Shown here: positions 14,559-22,800 of the stretch, piece by piece
Layout: each line of letters begins with the position of its first letter
Numbering within the stretch: the stretch's first letter is position 1
Source: a bacterium
Lineage (GTDB): Bacteria; Electryoneota; RPQS01
Length of the DNA: 64,000 nucleotides
Assembly: GCA_018814465.1 (NCBI GenBank)
Contig: JAHIZR010000228.1
Span: 1 to 64,000 of the forward strand
Direction of reading: 5' to 3'
Made by a program: the position numbers and the translations under genes
Notes under the pieces: model-generated
What the model was told of the DNA's origin: nothing
Databases searched by the model: none
The model's input: the letters and a program-made list of their open reading frames with translations, nothing else

Positions 14559-15409
14559 AATGGTTTAAGCACGATACGGACGGTCACGAATCCGAAAAAC
14601 TCGTTGCATTGAGATCAAAGTTTGGCTGGGACTGGCTGGCGCGCTGGTACGTGCTGCTCGAAATGGTGGCGGCTAAGATGGACGACTCCGACCGCTGTCA
14701 TCTCGAATATCCGATCAAGGAATGGTGCTATCAGCTGGACTGTACTCCGCGCCAATTACTGGCGTTTATGACCTATCTTGACGCCGAAAAAATTGGTGGA
14801 AGTACGGTCAAAGTTGACCCGGAGTTACTCCAAAGTTTCACCCAAAGTTCGCCTGAAGTTACTCCAAAGTTACGTCAGAGTTCGGCTGAAGTATCGCCAA
14901 GGTTACGCCGAGATTCCGTGGCTATTACGTCTAAGTTACTTCGGATTGACATACCTAACCTGCTGAAAAAGAGAGATGATAGCTCTCGAAAAGTCCGGAA
15001 AAAGTCCAGTAAAAGTCCCGGCCAGAGCGTAGAGCGTAGAAATTCTTCTAACGAAGAATTAAAAGAGCGTAGAGCGAAGAGCGAAGAGCACGCAAACGAT
15101 TCCGAACCGAACATCGCTCCATCGCCTTTTCCAAAACCTGAGTCGGAAGATCAGTTTTTGAACGATCTCGACGAGTTCATGGATCAACTTAACGAAATCG
15201 TCAAGCTCACCGAACACGACCGGCGCGGTATTCGATTTGACATCCTCCAACGCGGCAAGAGTGACGACCTGTCATGGATTCTGGATCAACTACGAGCGGC
15301 TAAGACCGACGGGCGGTTGAACGTCGAGAAACACGGCATCCGAAACGCTACGGCGTTCATTCGCAGCAAGATTCAGGAGCTGTCCGGGAACAAACCACAA
15401 GGCCCTTAG
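14555..15409 (+). CDS. Phage replication protein with Lin1244/DUF4373-like N-terminus
   Basis: 284 aa. It starts with GTG at 14555 inside the stop of the HNH gene. Residues 1-95 (VKWFKHDTDGHESEKLVALR, then WYVLLEMVA and QLLAFMTYLD) match the N-terminal domain of phage replication organisers (Lin1244/DUF4373 type), expected to bind the origin. Residues 95-140 contain three imperfect 11-residue repeats, with matching DNA repeats. The charged Ser/Lys/Arg/Glu linker (145-195) leads to a C-terminal helical domain that could recruit a helicase or loader. No helicase loader gene follows. Confidence 0.78.
   Translation: MKWFKHDTDGHESEKLVALRSKFGWDWLARWYVLLEMVAAKMDDSDRCHLEYPIKEWCYQLDCTPRQLLAFMTYLDAEKIGGSTVKVDPELLQSFTQSSPEVTPKLRQSSAEVSPRLRRDSVAITSKLLRIDIPNLLKKRDDSSRKVRKKSSKSPGQSVERRNSSNEELKERRAKSEEHANDSEPNIAPSPFPKPESEDQFLNDLDEFMDQLNEIVKLTEHDRRGIRFDILQRGKSDDLSWILDQLRAAKTDGRLNVEKHGIRNATAFIRSKIQELSGNKPQGP
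14823..14904 (+). repeat. Iteron-like direct repeats, candidate replication origin
   Basis: AGTTACTCCAAAGTT occurs at 14823-14837 and 14857-14871. A diverged copy, AGTATCGCCAAGGTT, is at 14890-14904, so spacing is 33-34 bp. The repeats lie inside the replication-protein gene, the same place as the lambda origin within gene O. Origin function is inferred. Confidence 0.5.
15041..15060. repeat. Perfect inverted repeat in the replication gene
   Basis: AATTCTTC-TAAC-GAAGAATT is a perfect 8-bp stem with a 4-base loop. It is flanked by two copies of AGAGCGTAGAGCG (15024-15036 and 15064-15076). It lies 140 bp after the iteron-like repeats in an AT-rich patch and may be part of the same origin. Confidence 0.45.
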
Positions 15410-15464
15410 CGAGAGATTACTTCTTTCGCCGCGCAATCCCGTCATGATCACTTAACTCACTCAC

Positions 15465-15728
15465 GTGACACAACTTAATTTTTTTATGACAAAACAGCGC
15501 AATTTCTGCTCGGTCAACTGTGCAGAAAATTGGCCGGAGCGCATCTCGCGACTCCTTGCCGCTTACGGCTGGAGTCAAGCGCGCTGTGCCATGCGCTTGC
15601 AGTGTCACGTGCAGACCGTCGGCAACTGGGTACATGGCCGGACGGCGCCGATTCAAGCCTATCGCAGCATGATCGAAGAACTCGAATTTCGTAAAGGACT
15701 CAGAGCGCGCGACGATGAAACGACTTGA
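15465..15728 (+). CDS. HTH DNA-binding protein upstream of terminase
   Basis: 87 aa from GTG 15465 (an ATG at 15486 would give 80). The middle (WPERISRLLAAYGWSQARC, then VQTVGNWVHGRTAP) is an XRE-like helix-turn-helix. It lies 55 bp after the replication gene and overlaps the terminase small subunit by 14 bp. A regulator of late genes is a reasonable guess from position. Confidence 0.65.
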   Translation: MTQLNFFMTKQRNFCSVNCAENWPERISRLLAAYGWSQARCAMRLQCHVQTVGNWVHGRTAPIQAYRSMIEELEFRKGLRARDDETT

Positions 15729-16275
15729 GATGCAAAAGTACATGCAGGGGATCAACGACCTCACCGAGACGGAATACAAATTCCTGCTGGCTTACTGCGG
15801 GATCGATCCGCCGGGAAGCGGGCCGCGCGACGCGCAGCGCGCTTATCTGGCGATCCGGCCCAACGTGAAGGCACTCTCGGCGCAGGTCTCCGGACGGCTG
15901 ATGCTGAAACGCATTCGCGAGAAGGGCGCATTGCCGGAGCTGTTCGAATTACGCAATCTGGGTCTCAATCGCGCCGTGGATCTGCTCGGCGAATGCGCGC
16001 AAGCGGAAACCGTCAAGATCATCCGGCACCGCAACGGCGCCTGGGATTACGTTTACGCGCCGGACTACCGCACGCGCTTTCGCGCGGCGCGGCTGCTGCT
16101 CGAACTGCACGGCATGATCGGCCCCGAAGCACAAGTGAATATCCACGTCGACAACCGCAAGACGTTCGCGCAAGCCATCGCGGAACAGGCGGAGGCGGAC
16201 GAGCGCAAGAAACTCGAACACGACCAAGGATTCAAGAGCGATGCCGAAGACGCGGACTTCTGCGAAACGGAATGA
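15715..16275 (+). CDS. Terminase small subunit
   Basis: 186 aa. The N-terminal half (YKFLLAYCGIDPPGSGPRDA, then RPNVKALSAQVSGRLMLKRI) is the DNA-binding helix-turn-helix of small terminases (terminase_2 type), which recognise the packaging site. The C-terminal part is charged and would bind the large subunit. Followed by a small gene and then the large subunit. Confidence 0.85.
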   Translation: MKRLEMQKYMQGINDLTETEYKFLLAYCGIDPPGSGPRDAQRAYLAIRPNVKALSAQVSGRLMLKRIREKGALPELFELRNLGLNRAVDLLGECAQAETVKIIRHRNGAWDYVYAPDYRTRFRAARLLLELHGMIGPEAQVNIHVDNRKTFAQAIAEQAEADERKKLEHDQGFKSDAEDADFCETE

Positions 16276-16570
16276 CGAACCGGAACGCCCGCGCGTCCTG
16301 CACTGCGAGCAGAAGCGCGACGACGGCTTTCCGCTCGGCGCGGAAACGGTCGTATTCAGCATCACAGCGGAAGTGTCCGAACGCGAATATCAGCGCATCG
16401 CCGACGCCTGGGAAACCGGCGCGGACTACGCGCTCGAAGTGGCCGGCAAAGCGCACGTCGGCACGGTCAAAGGCAATATCGTCCTCACCGAGCGCGGCAC
16501 GGCGATATGGACGGTCCAATTCGACCTGCACGAGGATCCCGGCCAATGGGCGGCGCTCCTGAAATCATAA
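16241..16570 (+). CDS. Hypothetical protein between terminase genes
   Basis: 109 aa, beta-rich middle (TVVFSITAEVSEREYQRIAD, then GNIVLTERGTAIWTVQFD). Overlaps the small terminase gene by 35 bp and the large one by 25 bp, so it is tightly embedded in the packaging unit. No family recognised. Confidence 0.6.
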   Translation: MPKTRTSAKRNDEPERPRVLHCEQKRDDGFPLGAETVVFSITAEVSEREYQRIADAWETGADYALEVAGKAHVGTVKGNIVLTERGTAIWTVQFDLHEDPGQWAALLKS

Positions 16571-18039
16571 TCGTCCGCAATCAGAAGCTCAAGGACGCGG
16601 AGTTTCAGTATCGCGACGACCCAGAAGCGTTCTCCGCCGACGTGCTCGGGCTCATCCTGTGGGATAAGCTCGTCGAATACCTCTGGAGCGTCGCGCAGCA
16701 TCAGAACACCGCGCTCAAAGCCTGCTTCGCCTCGAGCAAGACGTTCGGCTTAGCGGCGATCTGTCTGTGGTTTCTGTTCACGCGCTACAACAGCAAGGTC
16801 GTCACGACCGCGCCGACGCGGCGGCAAGTGCGCGACCTGCTCTGGGCGGACATCGCGAGTCTGCACGCGCACAGCAAAATTACGCTGGGCGGCGAATGCC
16901 TCACGGAACGGCTGCAGTTAGGGCGGCGCTGGCTGGCCGTCGGCTTTACGGCGAATAAGCGCAATCAAGCGACGTTTCAAGGCTATCACGCTTCCGGCGG
17001 CTTACTCTACGCCATCGACGAAGCGACCGGCGTCGCGCCGAATATCTTCAACGCCCGCGACCGCATCATCGTCAGTCCCGAGGATCGCTTCGTCTGCATC
17101 GGCAATCCAACCGATCCGAATTGCGAATTCGCGCGCGCGTTCAAGGACCCGACCTTCCACAAGCTGCAAATCACCGCCTATGAGACGCCGAACGTCCGGG
17201 CGGGCCGGACGATCATTCCGGGCATGATGACCGTGGAATGGCTGCGCGACAAGGAAGCGCGCTGGAAAGATCGCATCCCGCAGCTCTGGCTCAGTATGGT
17301 CATGGCCGAATTCCCGGAAGGGCGGGACGACGCGCTGATCCCGCTGTCGTGGATCGAAGCCGCGATGCTGCGCTGGGAAACACTGCGCGAACAGCAAGCC
17401 GTGCTGGACGAAGCGCGGAAGATTCTCGGCATCGACGTGGCTACGACCGGCACCGACTTCTCCGTCTTCGCGCCGCGGCTTGGTCAATGGGTGGAAGAGC
17501 TGCACTCCTACAGCGGCAAGGACACGCAGGAGCTCGCCGCGCTCGCGCAGATCGAGCACGGACGCGGCTACGAGCTGGCCGTCGATGCGATCGGCGTCGG
17601 CGCGGGCGTCGCTGACGCGCTGCTGCAAGCGGGCGTCCCCGTGCATAAAGTCATCGGTAGCGCCGCGAGCGATAAGAAAGACAGTACCGGCTCCTTCGGC
17701 TTCACGAACGTGCGCAGCGAACTGCACTGGTCGATGCGCGAACGGCTCGACCCGGCCGGTCCGCTACCGCTGGCGTTGCCGCGCGACGAACTGCTGCGCG
17801 AGGAGCTCGCGGCGCCGACATGGAAACCCGTGATCGGCGGGCGCGTCCAAGTCGAGCCGAAAGACAAAGTGAAGGAAAAACTCGGCCGTAGTCCAGATCG
17901 CTCCGACGCGCTCATCAATACGCTGGCCGTCGAGAACTTCGCGACACCGGCTTACCTGCCCCCCGCCCCGTCAGCGGATCGGCAGCAGCGCCAACAACAT
18001 CAACCGACTCCATCAACAGAACGAAAGCGAAAATGGTAA
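16546..18039 (+). CDS. Terminase large subunit
   Basis: 497 aa packaging motor. The ATPase half has a variant Walker A (ACFASSKTFG, 59-68) and Walker B (LLYAIDEATG, 153-162). The nuclease half has GIDVATTGTDFS, the VDAIGVGAGV segment and the closing PDRSDALINTL acidic motif. The start at ATG 16546 overlaps the previous gene by 25 bp; upstream in-frame codons would extend it further into that gene. Ends in a Gln/Pro-rich tail just 3 bp before the portal gene. Confidence 0.92.
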   Translation: MGGAPEIIIVRNQKLKDAEFQYRDDPEAFSADVLGLILWDKLVEYLWSVAQHQNTALKACFASSKTFGLAAICLWFLFTRYNSKVVTTAPTRRQVRDLLWADIASLHAHSKITLGGECLTERLQLGRRWLAVGFTANKRNQATFQGYHASGGLLYAIDEATGVAPNIFNARDRIIVSPEDRFVCIGNPTDPNCEFARAFKDPTFHKLQITAYETPNVRAGRTIIPGMMTVEWLRDKEARWKDRIPQLWLSMVMAEFPEGRDDALIPLSWIEAAMLRWETLREQQAVLDEARKILGIDVATTGTDFSVFAPRLGQWVEELHSYSGKDTQELAALAQIEHGRGYELAVDAIGVGAGVADALLQAGVPVHKVIGSAASDKKDSTGSFGFTNVRSELHWSMRERLDPAGPLPLALPRDELLREELAAPTWKPVIGGRVQVEPKDKVKEKLGRSPDRSDALINTLAVENFATPAYLPPAPSADRQQRQQHQPTPSTERKRKW

Positions 18040-18042
18040 CTC

Positions 18043-19494
18043 ATGGGACTTCTTGAAAAACTCGGCTGGCGGCGCCCCGTCGCCGTGCTCGGCCTGCCGC
18101 TGCGCGAGAGCGACTCCGGTCGCTGGATTCGCATCGGCGGCGGTCTGCGCTATAACCGCGATATGTCCGCGACGGATATCTACGAAACGTGCGACCGCGC
18201 CTTTCGCGCCTGGCGGCTCAATCCGTTCGTCAAGCGCTTAACGGAAATGTGGGTGAACTTCGTCGTCGGCGCCGGCCTGACGTTCACGGCTAACGACGAG
18301 CGCGTGCAAGCCGTGCTGGACGACTTCGTAAAACGCAACAAGCTCAACCTGCGCATGAAAAAGCGCGCGCGCGAAGCGTTTCTGTTCGGCGAACTGATCT
18401 GCGCGCCGAACGTCAACGTCGCGACCGGCCACACGCGGCTCGCCTTTCTCGATCCGCTGCAAGTGAGCAAGATCGAGCTCGATCCTTTCGACGGCGATAA
18501 TCCCGTCGCGATCGTCGTCTCCGGACAGGACGGACAGGCGCTTAGCTTGCCGATCGTGCGCGAAGACCTCGCCAGCGCCGCCGCGCTGCGCATTCCGGAA
18601 CTCTACGGCGCTAAACGGCCCGGCGGGTTCAACGCGCCGTTGCTCACGCTGGGCCGGAAAGTCGGACGCGCCTTTTACCTCGCGTTCAACAGCATCGTCG
18701 GCTCGACGCGCGGCACGTCCGACCTGCTTACGATCCTCGACTGGTGCGCGGGCACGGAAGATCTGCTCTGGGAATTTCGCGCGCGGGCGGAAAGCCAGAA
18801 CCGGCTCTTTGGCGTGATCACGATCAAGGGCGCGACACCCGCGCAATTACGCAAGTACCGCGACAAGGATTCGGCGGAGTACATTCCCCCGCCCGGCACG
18901 GAAAAGGAAGCGTGGGCTTACGCGAACGAGAATATTACCTTCGCCTTCGTTAATCCGCAGCTCGGCGCGAGCGATATCGCGGAAGCCATTCGCCTGTTCA
19001 AGTCGATGATCGAGATCGGCGGCGGTCCGCCGGAACACTACCTGGGACAAGCCAAGGAGATGACCTACGCCTCGGCGCAGGATGCCTCGAATCCCTTCCT
19101 GCAGCAGATCCGCTCCGGTCAGCAGGAATTCACGGAATTCTGGCTGGAGATCGCGCAGTACGTCGTGGATCAGAAGCTGATCTTCACGAACGAGCTGGAC
19201 GGTATCACGGACTTGACGGTTGCCGTCAAAGCGCCGGAAGTCGTGCCGGAGGACGCGAAGTATAAAGCGGAGCTCGCGAATCAGTTCACGCAGGTCGTTG
19301 TGGCGTGGCGCGCGAATAATTGGGTCACCGACGAGCAGGCGATTGACCTGATGCATCAGATCGCGCAAGCCGCCGGGATGAAAGTCAAAGTCGTAGAGCA
19401 GATCATCGGCCCGGTCGCCGCGCAGCAGAACTGGGCGCGGGAAGCCTTGCGGAGGATCAGCAATCCAGAATCAAACACGAGGTTACAGCAATGA
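18043..19494 (+). CDS. Portal protein
   Basis: 483 aa, the normal size for a siphovirus portal, which forms the dodecameric ring at the capsid vertex used for DNA entry. It follows the terminase directly. Recognised by order and by the portal-like stretches NPFVKRLTEMWVNFVVGAGL, FLFGELICAPNV and GGGPPEHYLGQAKEMTYASA. The end overlaps the lipoprotein start (ATGA). Confidence 0.88.
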   Translation: MGLLEKLGWRRPVAVLGLPLRESDSGRWIRIGGGLRYNRDMSATDIYETCDRAFRAWRLNPFVKRLTEMWVNFVVGAGLTFTANDERVQAVLDDFVKRNKLNLRMKKRAREAFLFGELICAPNVNVATGHTRLAFLDPLQVSKIELDPFDGDNPVAIVVSGQDGQALSLPIVREDLASAAALRIPELYGAKRPGGFNAPLLTLGRKVGRAFYLAFNSIVGSTRGTSDLLTILDWCAGTEDLLWEFRARAESQNRLFGVITIKGATPAQLRKYRDKDSAEYIPPPGTEKEAWAYANENITFAFVNPQLGASDIAEAIRLFKSMIEIGGGPPEHYLGQAKEMTYASAQDASNPFLQQIRSGQQEFTEFWLEIAQYVVDQKLIFTNELDGITDLTVAVKAPEVVPEDAKYKAELANQFTQVVVAWRANNWVTDEQAIDLMHQIAQAAGMKVKVVEQIIGPVAAQQNWAREALRRISNPESNTRLQQ

Positions 19495-19973
19495 ACAACT
19501 CAACGCTCTTCTCATTTCTCTTTCTTTTAGTCACGCTCGTGCTCGGCTGCACTGACGAGAATAACTACTACACTCTGAACAGCCAGCCGGACGAGGGAGT
19601 GCAGATTCTTTATCCGACCGCCACGGATACGATCAGAATCTACACGAGTCCGGATTGGGGCGCTGATACCATCGTCTATGGTCGCGTGCGCGCCAGTCTT
19701 CCCGCCGGGGTTTTCTCAGCAAACTCGCTGCGCATGGATCGCGATTCGTGCGGTTGGTACGCAAATCAGCCGGTGACATACCCGACTGCGGAGGAATTCG
19801 CGCTGCCGATCTTGCGCGAGCATACGATCAGAAATGAGACGGACAACTGCAATGCTGGAGTGATCGAAGGAATACTACCCTGCTGGATCCGCATCGTCGT
19901 CGCCGATAATGCGGGCGCGGAGTGGTATCGCACGGTCAGTTTCCACATCGCATACATTGACACGACACACTAA
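19491..19973 (+). CDS. Phage-encoded lipoprotein
   Basis: 160 aa. The N-terminus FLFLLVTLVLGC is a lipoprotein signal peptide with lipobox LVLGC (Cys20), so the mature protein should be lipid-anchored. The rest is beta-rich with a few cysteines (DSCGW, DNC, LPCWIRIVV). It overlaps the portal gene by 4 bp, an odd place for a cell-envelope protein. Lipoproteins made by prophages are known to block superinfection at the outer membrane (for example Cor and T5 Llp), so exclusion is a fair hypothesis. No specific family recognised. Confidence 0.78.
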   Translation: MNNSTLFSFLFLLVTLVLGCTDENNYYTLNSQPDEGVQILYPTATDTIRIYTSPDWGADTIVYGRVRASLPAGVFSANSLRMDRDSCGWYANQPVTYPTAEEFALPILREHTIRNETDNCNAGVIEGILPCWIRIVVADNAGAEWYRTVSFHIAYIDTTH

Positions 19974-19994
19974 CCGTTCCGAAAGCAAATCGCA

Positions 19995-21407
19995 ATGCAC
20001 AACAATCATAACACGTTGAACGGGTTTCCCGTGAAACACTGCCGACTCGATGAACTTACGAAAGCAAGCTGGAATCCGCGCCAAATCAGCGATGAGCAAA
20101 AAGCAGCCTTGCAACGCTCATTGGAAACCTTCGGCGTCGTCGAACCCATCGTCTACAACGAGGTGACCGGACACGTGGTGGCCGGACATCAGCGGCTCGA
20201 CGCGCTAATCGCGAATGGCGAGACCGAAACCGACGTGGTCGTCGTTCAACTCGACGAGACGCGCGAGAAGCAGCTCAACGTCGCGTTGAACCGGATCAGC
20301 GGCGAATGGAATTACGATCTGCTGCAGGAACTGTTCGCCGACTTACAAGCCGAGGGCGCGGATTTGTCGCTGACCGGGTTCAGCACCGCCGAGCTCGACG
20401 ATTTGCTCGCTCCAGTCCCGAGCGCCGCGACCACTCCCGAACTCACGGAAGAACAAGCAGGCCATCTGAATCGCGCTTGGCAGGAATGGGCGCAGGATAC
20501 GCTCAAGTTCATCGACCTGCTCGCGCCGCACGGCGTCGTCTCGCATAACTGCACTCCGGCGATTGCCCGCGTTCATTTCCTGCGCGCGCTGTATCAAGGC
20601 GAACGCTATCCGCGCTGGTGCTCGCATGCGTTTCACCCGCGCCAGCTGCACGTTGCCGGACACGCGCATAGCATGGTGGACGCGCTCAAGTTCTTCGCCG
20701 AAGATCCGACGCTGGAATACGGCGACTCCTTCCGCTGGTGCCTGAAGGACCGGCCGTCCATCGACGTGATTCTCGCGCAGAGCCTGCCGCTCGGCAGTTG
20801 CCGGATCGCGCCGGACTTTCCGGCGGATCTGGCGCGCGACTTGATCGACGAATTCTGCCCGGCAGGCGGGGCGGTGCTGGATCCCTGTCACGGCTGGGGC
20901 GGACGGCTCGTCGGCTTCCTGCTCAGCCGCGCCATGGCTTACACCGGCTTCGATCCGGCGGAAGCCACGCACACCGGCACGAAAAAACTCTTCGCGGATT
21001 TTTCCCGCTTCACGCCCGGCAAGCAAGTCGACTTCCAGTGCCGCTGCTTCGAGGAAAGCGAACTCGAACCGGAAAGCTTCGATTTCGCGCTCACCTCCCC
21101 GCCCTATTTCAACGTCGAAAAATACGAGGGCGAGGACTCCAGCCACCGCAAGTACAAACAGTTTCAAGTCTGGGACGCCTGCTTCTACCACGAACTGATC
21201 GCGCGCACGGCGCAAGCGCTTAAACCGCACGCCGTCTTCGCATTGCAAGTCGGCAATCAGAAACACCCGCTCGAACAGCGCGCGAAAGAGCACGCGCAGC
21301 GGTGCGGCTTGACCTATCTCGAAACGCGCGCGTCGGGCATGACGAATAACTGGACGGAGACGCCGGAAGCGGACGGCGAAGTCGTCGTGCTCTTTCGCAA
21401 AGGATGA
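19995..21407 (+). CDS. ParB-domain / DNA methyltransferase fusion
   Basis: 470 aa. Residues 10-150 are a ParB/Srx-like domain (WNPRQISDEQKAAL, TGHVVAGHQRLDAL, NVALNRISGEWN). The C-terminal part is an adenine-N6/cytosine-N4 methyltransferase with the SAM motif LDPCHGWGG from about residue 295 and the catalytic TSPPYF at 367-372. ParB-methylase fusions are frequent in phages, where they probably modify phage DNA against host restriction. It sits between portal and head genes. The start ATG 19995 lies 21 bp after the lipoprotein stop. Confidence 0.88.
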   Translation: MHNNHNTLNGFPVKHCRLDELTKASWNPRQISDEQKAALQRSLETFGVVEPIVYNEVTGHVVAGHQRLDALIANGETETDVVVVQLDETREKQLNVALNRISGEWNYDLLQELFADLQAEGADLSLTGFSTAELDDLLAPVPSAATTPELTEEQAGHLNRAWQEWAQDTLKFIDLLAPHGVVSHNCTPAIARVHFLRALYQGERYPRWCSHAFHPRQLHVAGHAHSMVDALKFFAEDPTLEYGDSFRWCLKDRPSIDVILAQSLPLGSCRIAPDFPADLARDLIDEFCPAGGAVLDPCHGWGGRLVGFLLSRAMAYTGFDPAEATHTGTKKLFADFSRFTPGKQVDFQCRCFEESELEPESFDFALTSPPYFNVEKYEGEDSSHRKYKQFQVWDACFYHELIARTAQALKPHAVFALQVGNQKHPLEQRAKEHAQRCGLTYLETRASGMTNNWTETPEADGEVVVLFRKG

Positions 21408-21793
21408 GCGTGATCATTACTCGCGCGGCGCGGCTCGCGCGCCTCGCGCAATTGCGGCAAACCGAAGCGAAAAGCGACGTCTACCCGCTGATCGGCAACC
21501 TGCCGACGATGCGCCTGATTCTGGTGTGGCCGAAACTCGCGCTGGACCTGCCGGAAGCGTACGAGAGCAACGAACCCAACGCCGCACGCGCTCTGGACGA
21601 TCTCTGGGCGGGTATCATCCTGGATTATCCGGCGCTCGCCGACAGCGCGCGCATCCCGCTATCCGTCATTAAGCAGCACGTCCGCGAAGCGCAAGTGCAC
21701 CGCTGGATCTACCCGGACGGCTCGATTCACGCGCACGCACTCGAACTCGCGCGCGCGACCATCCTGAAAATCGCGCGCGGCAAAGAGGAGTAA
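21404..21793 (+). CDS. Hypothetical protein in head module
   Basis: 129 aa, overlaps the methylase stop by 4 bp. It contains a helix-turn-helix-like stretch (DSARIPLSVIKQHVREAQ) followed by RWIYPDGSIHAHALELARAT. No family recognised. It could be a head accessory or small DNA-binding protein. Confidence 0.6.
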   Translation: MSVIITRAARLARLAQLRQTEAKSDVYPLIGNLPTMRLILVWPKLALDLPEAYESNEPNAARALDDLWAGIILDYPALADSARIPLSVIKQHVREAQVHRWIYPDGSIHAHALELARATILKIARGKEE

Positions 21794-21800
21794 GCAAGGC

Positions 21801-22655
21801 ATGCCAGTAACACCGGATAAAATCAGGCAATTCGAGCGACGCGTGAAAGCCTTGCAGGCGAGCGCGGAACACCTCGCCAAGGACGTCCGCGCGCGCGTCA
21901 ATGCGGTCGTAAACGAGCACCGGCGGCGCATCAAGGAGCTGCTCGATCAACAGCCGCTGCAGCAGGCTGCAATCGCGGCGGCGGACGTGCCGCGCCTCAA
22001 AACTCAGCTGCGCCGCGAAGTCGACGAAATGCTCGCCGAAGCGATTGAACTCGTGCAAGCCGCCGAAGAGCTCGCTTGGTCGAAAGGGTTCGCCGCCGGT
22101 CAGGAATTAGCCGCCAGTCTCGGCCTTGAAGCGTCCTTCTTCGCGCCGTCCCTCGCTTTGCGCACGATCGCAACCGGCTATACCGCCGATCTGATTCGCT
22201 CGATTGCGGACGACCTCATGCCGAAAGTCAACGGCGTGATCGCGCGCGGCGTCTTAGGCAACCTCTCGCCCTACGCGGCGATGCAGGAGATCGACGTGCT
22301 CCTTGGCCGCGGCGGACAGCGCGGCGTGAGCTATCAAGCCGAACGCATCGTGCGCACCGAAGTGCAGCGCGTCTACTCCATCGCGCTCGACACGCAAGTA
22401 CAAGCGCTCGCGGCCATGGCGGAACATCCGCAAAAACTCCGCAAACAATGGGTTGCCGGACCGTTTCGACAGGGTCGCCGCGAGGAGCATCAGCAGATCG
22501 ACGGTCAGACCGTTCCGGTCGCCGAGCCGTTCAAACTCCCGGATGGCACGCGCCTGATGTATCCGCGCGACCCCGCCGGCCCGCCGCATCAAACCATCAA
22601 CTGCGGCTGTTCTTGGATCATCGACCCGGACTCGCTCGCCGACGCCATGCACTAA
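21801..22655 (+). CDS. Phage head morphogenesis protein, Mu gpF-like
   Basis: 284 aa minor head protein. A helical N-terminus is followed by the conserved C-terminal block RIVRTEVQRVYS, then REEHQQIDGQTVPVAEPF, YPRDPAGPPHQTINCGC. This is the signature of the Mu F / SPP1 gp7 family, which helps procapsid assembly and injection. It is the last gene before a terminator. Confidence 0.9.
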   Translation: MPVTPDKIRQFERRVKALQASAEHLAKDVRARVNAVVNEHRRRIKELLDQQPLQQAAIAAADVPRLKTQLRREVDEMLAEAIELVQAAEELAWSKGFAAGQELAASLGLEASFFAPSLALRTIATGYTADLIRSIADDLMPKVNGVIARGVLGNLSPYAAMQEIDVLLGRGGQRGVSYQAERIVRTEVQRVYSIALDTQVQALAAMAEHPQKLRKQWVAGPFRQGRREEHQQIDGQTVPVAEPFKLPDGTRLMYPRDPAGPPHQTINCGCSWIIDPDSLADAMH

Positions 22656-22684
22656 CGCTATTCCCCTCCAAAGGGGCATCCCCC

Positions 22685-22728
22685 AAAAAACTCCTATAAG
22701 ATTCGTACGAACCTTATAGGGGTTTTTT
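22685..22728 (+). terminator. Rho-independent terminator after the gpF-like gene
   Basis: AAAAAACTCCTATAAG (22685-22700) pairs with CTTATAGGGGTTTTTT (22713-22728), with one mismatch, around the palindromic loop TTCGTACGAA. It works on both strands in principle. It splits the late region between head morphogenesis and capsid genes. Confidence 0.85.
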
Positions 22729-22738
22729 ATAACAGGCC

Positions 22739-22767
22739 TTGACGAGGCCCGCCAGCAACTGTAGATT
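22739..22767 (+). promoter_or_regulatory. Promoter for the capsid-tail operon
   Basis: TTGACG (22739-22744), 17-bp spacer, TAGATT (22762-22767), directly after the terminator and 33 bp before the capsid-fusion start. Good sigma-70 match; a high-level late promoter is inferred. Confidence 0.6.
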
Positions 22768-22800
22768 CAGGATGTACGCTCGCTTACTCGATTAATCATA

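Noticed and set aside
20343..21293. A 316-aa minus-strand frame opposite the ParB-methylase gene
   Set aside because: Arg/Ala/Glu-rich shadow typical of GC-rich DNA; it is antisense to a gene with clear motifs.
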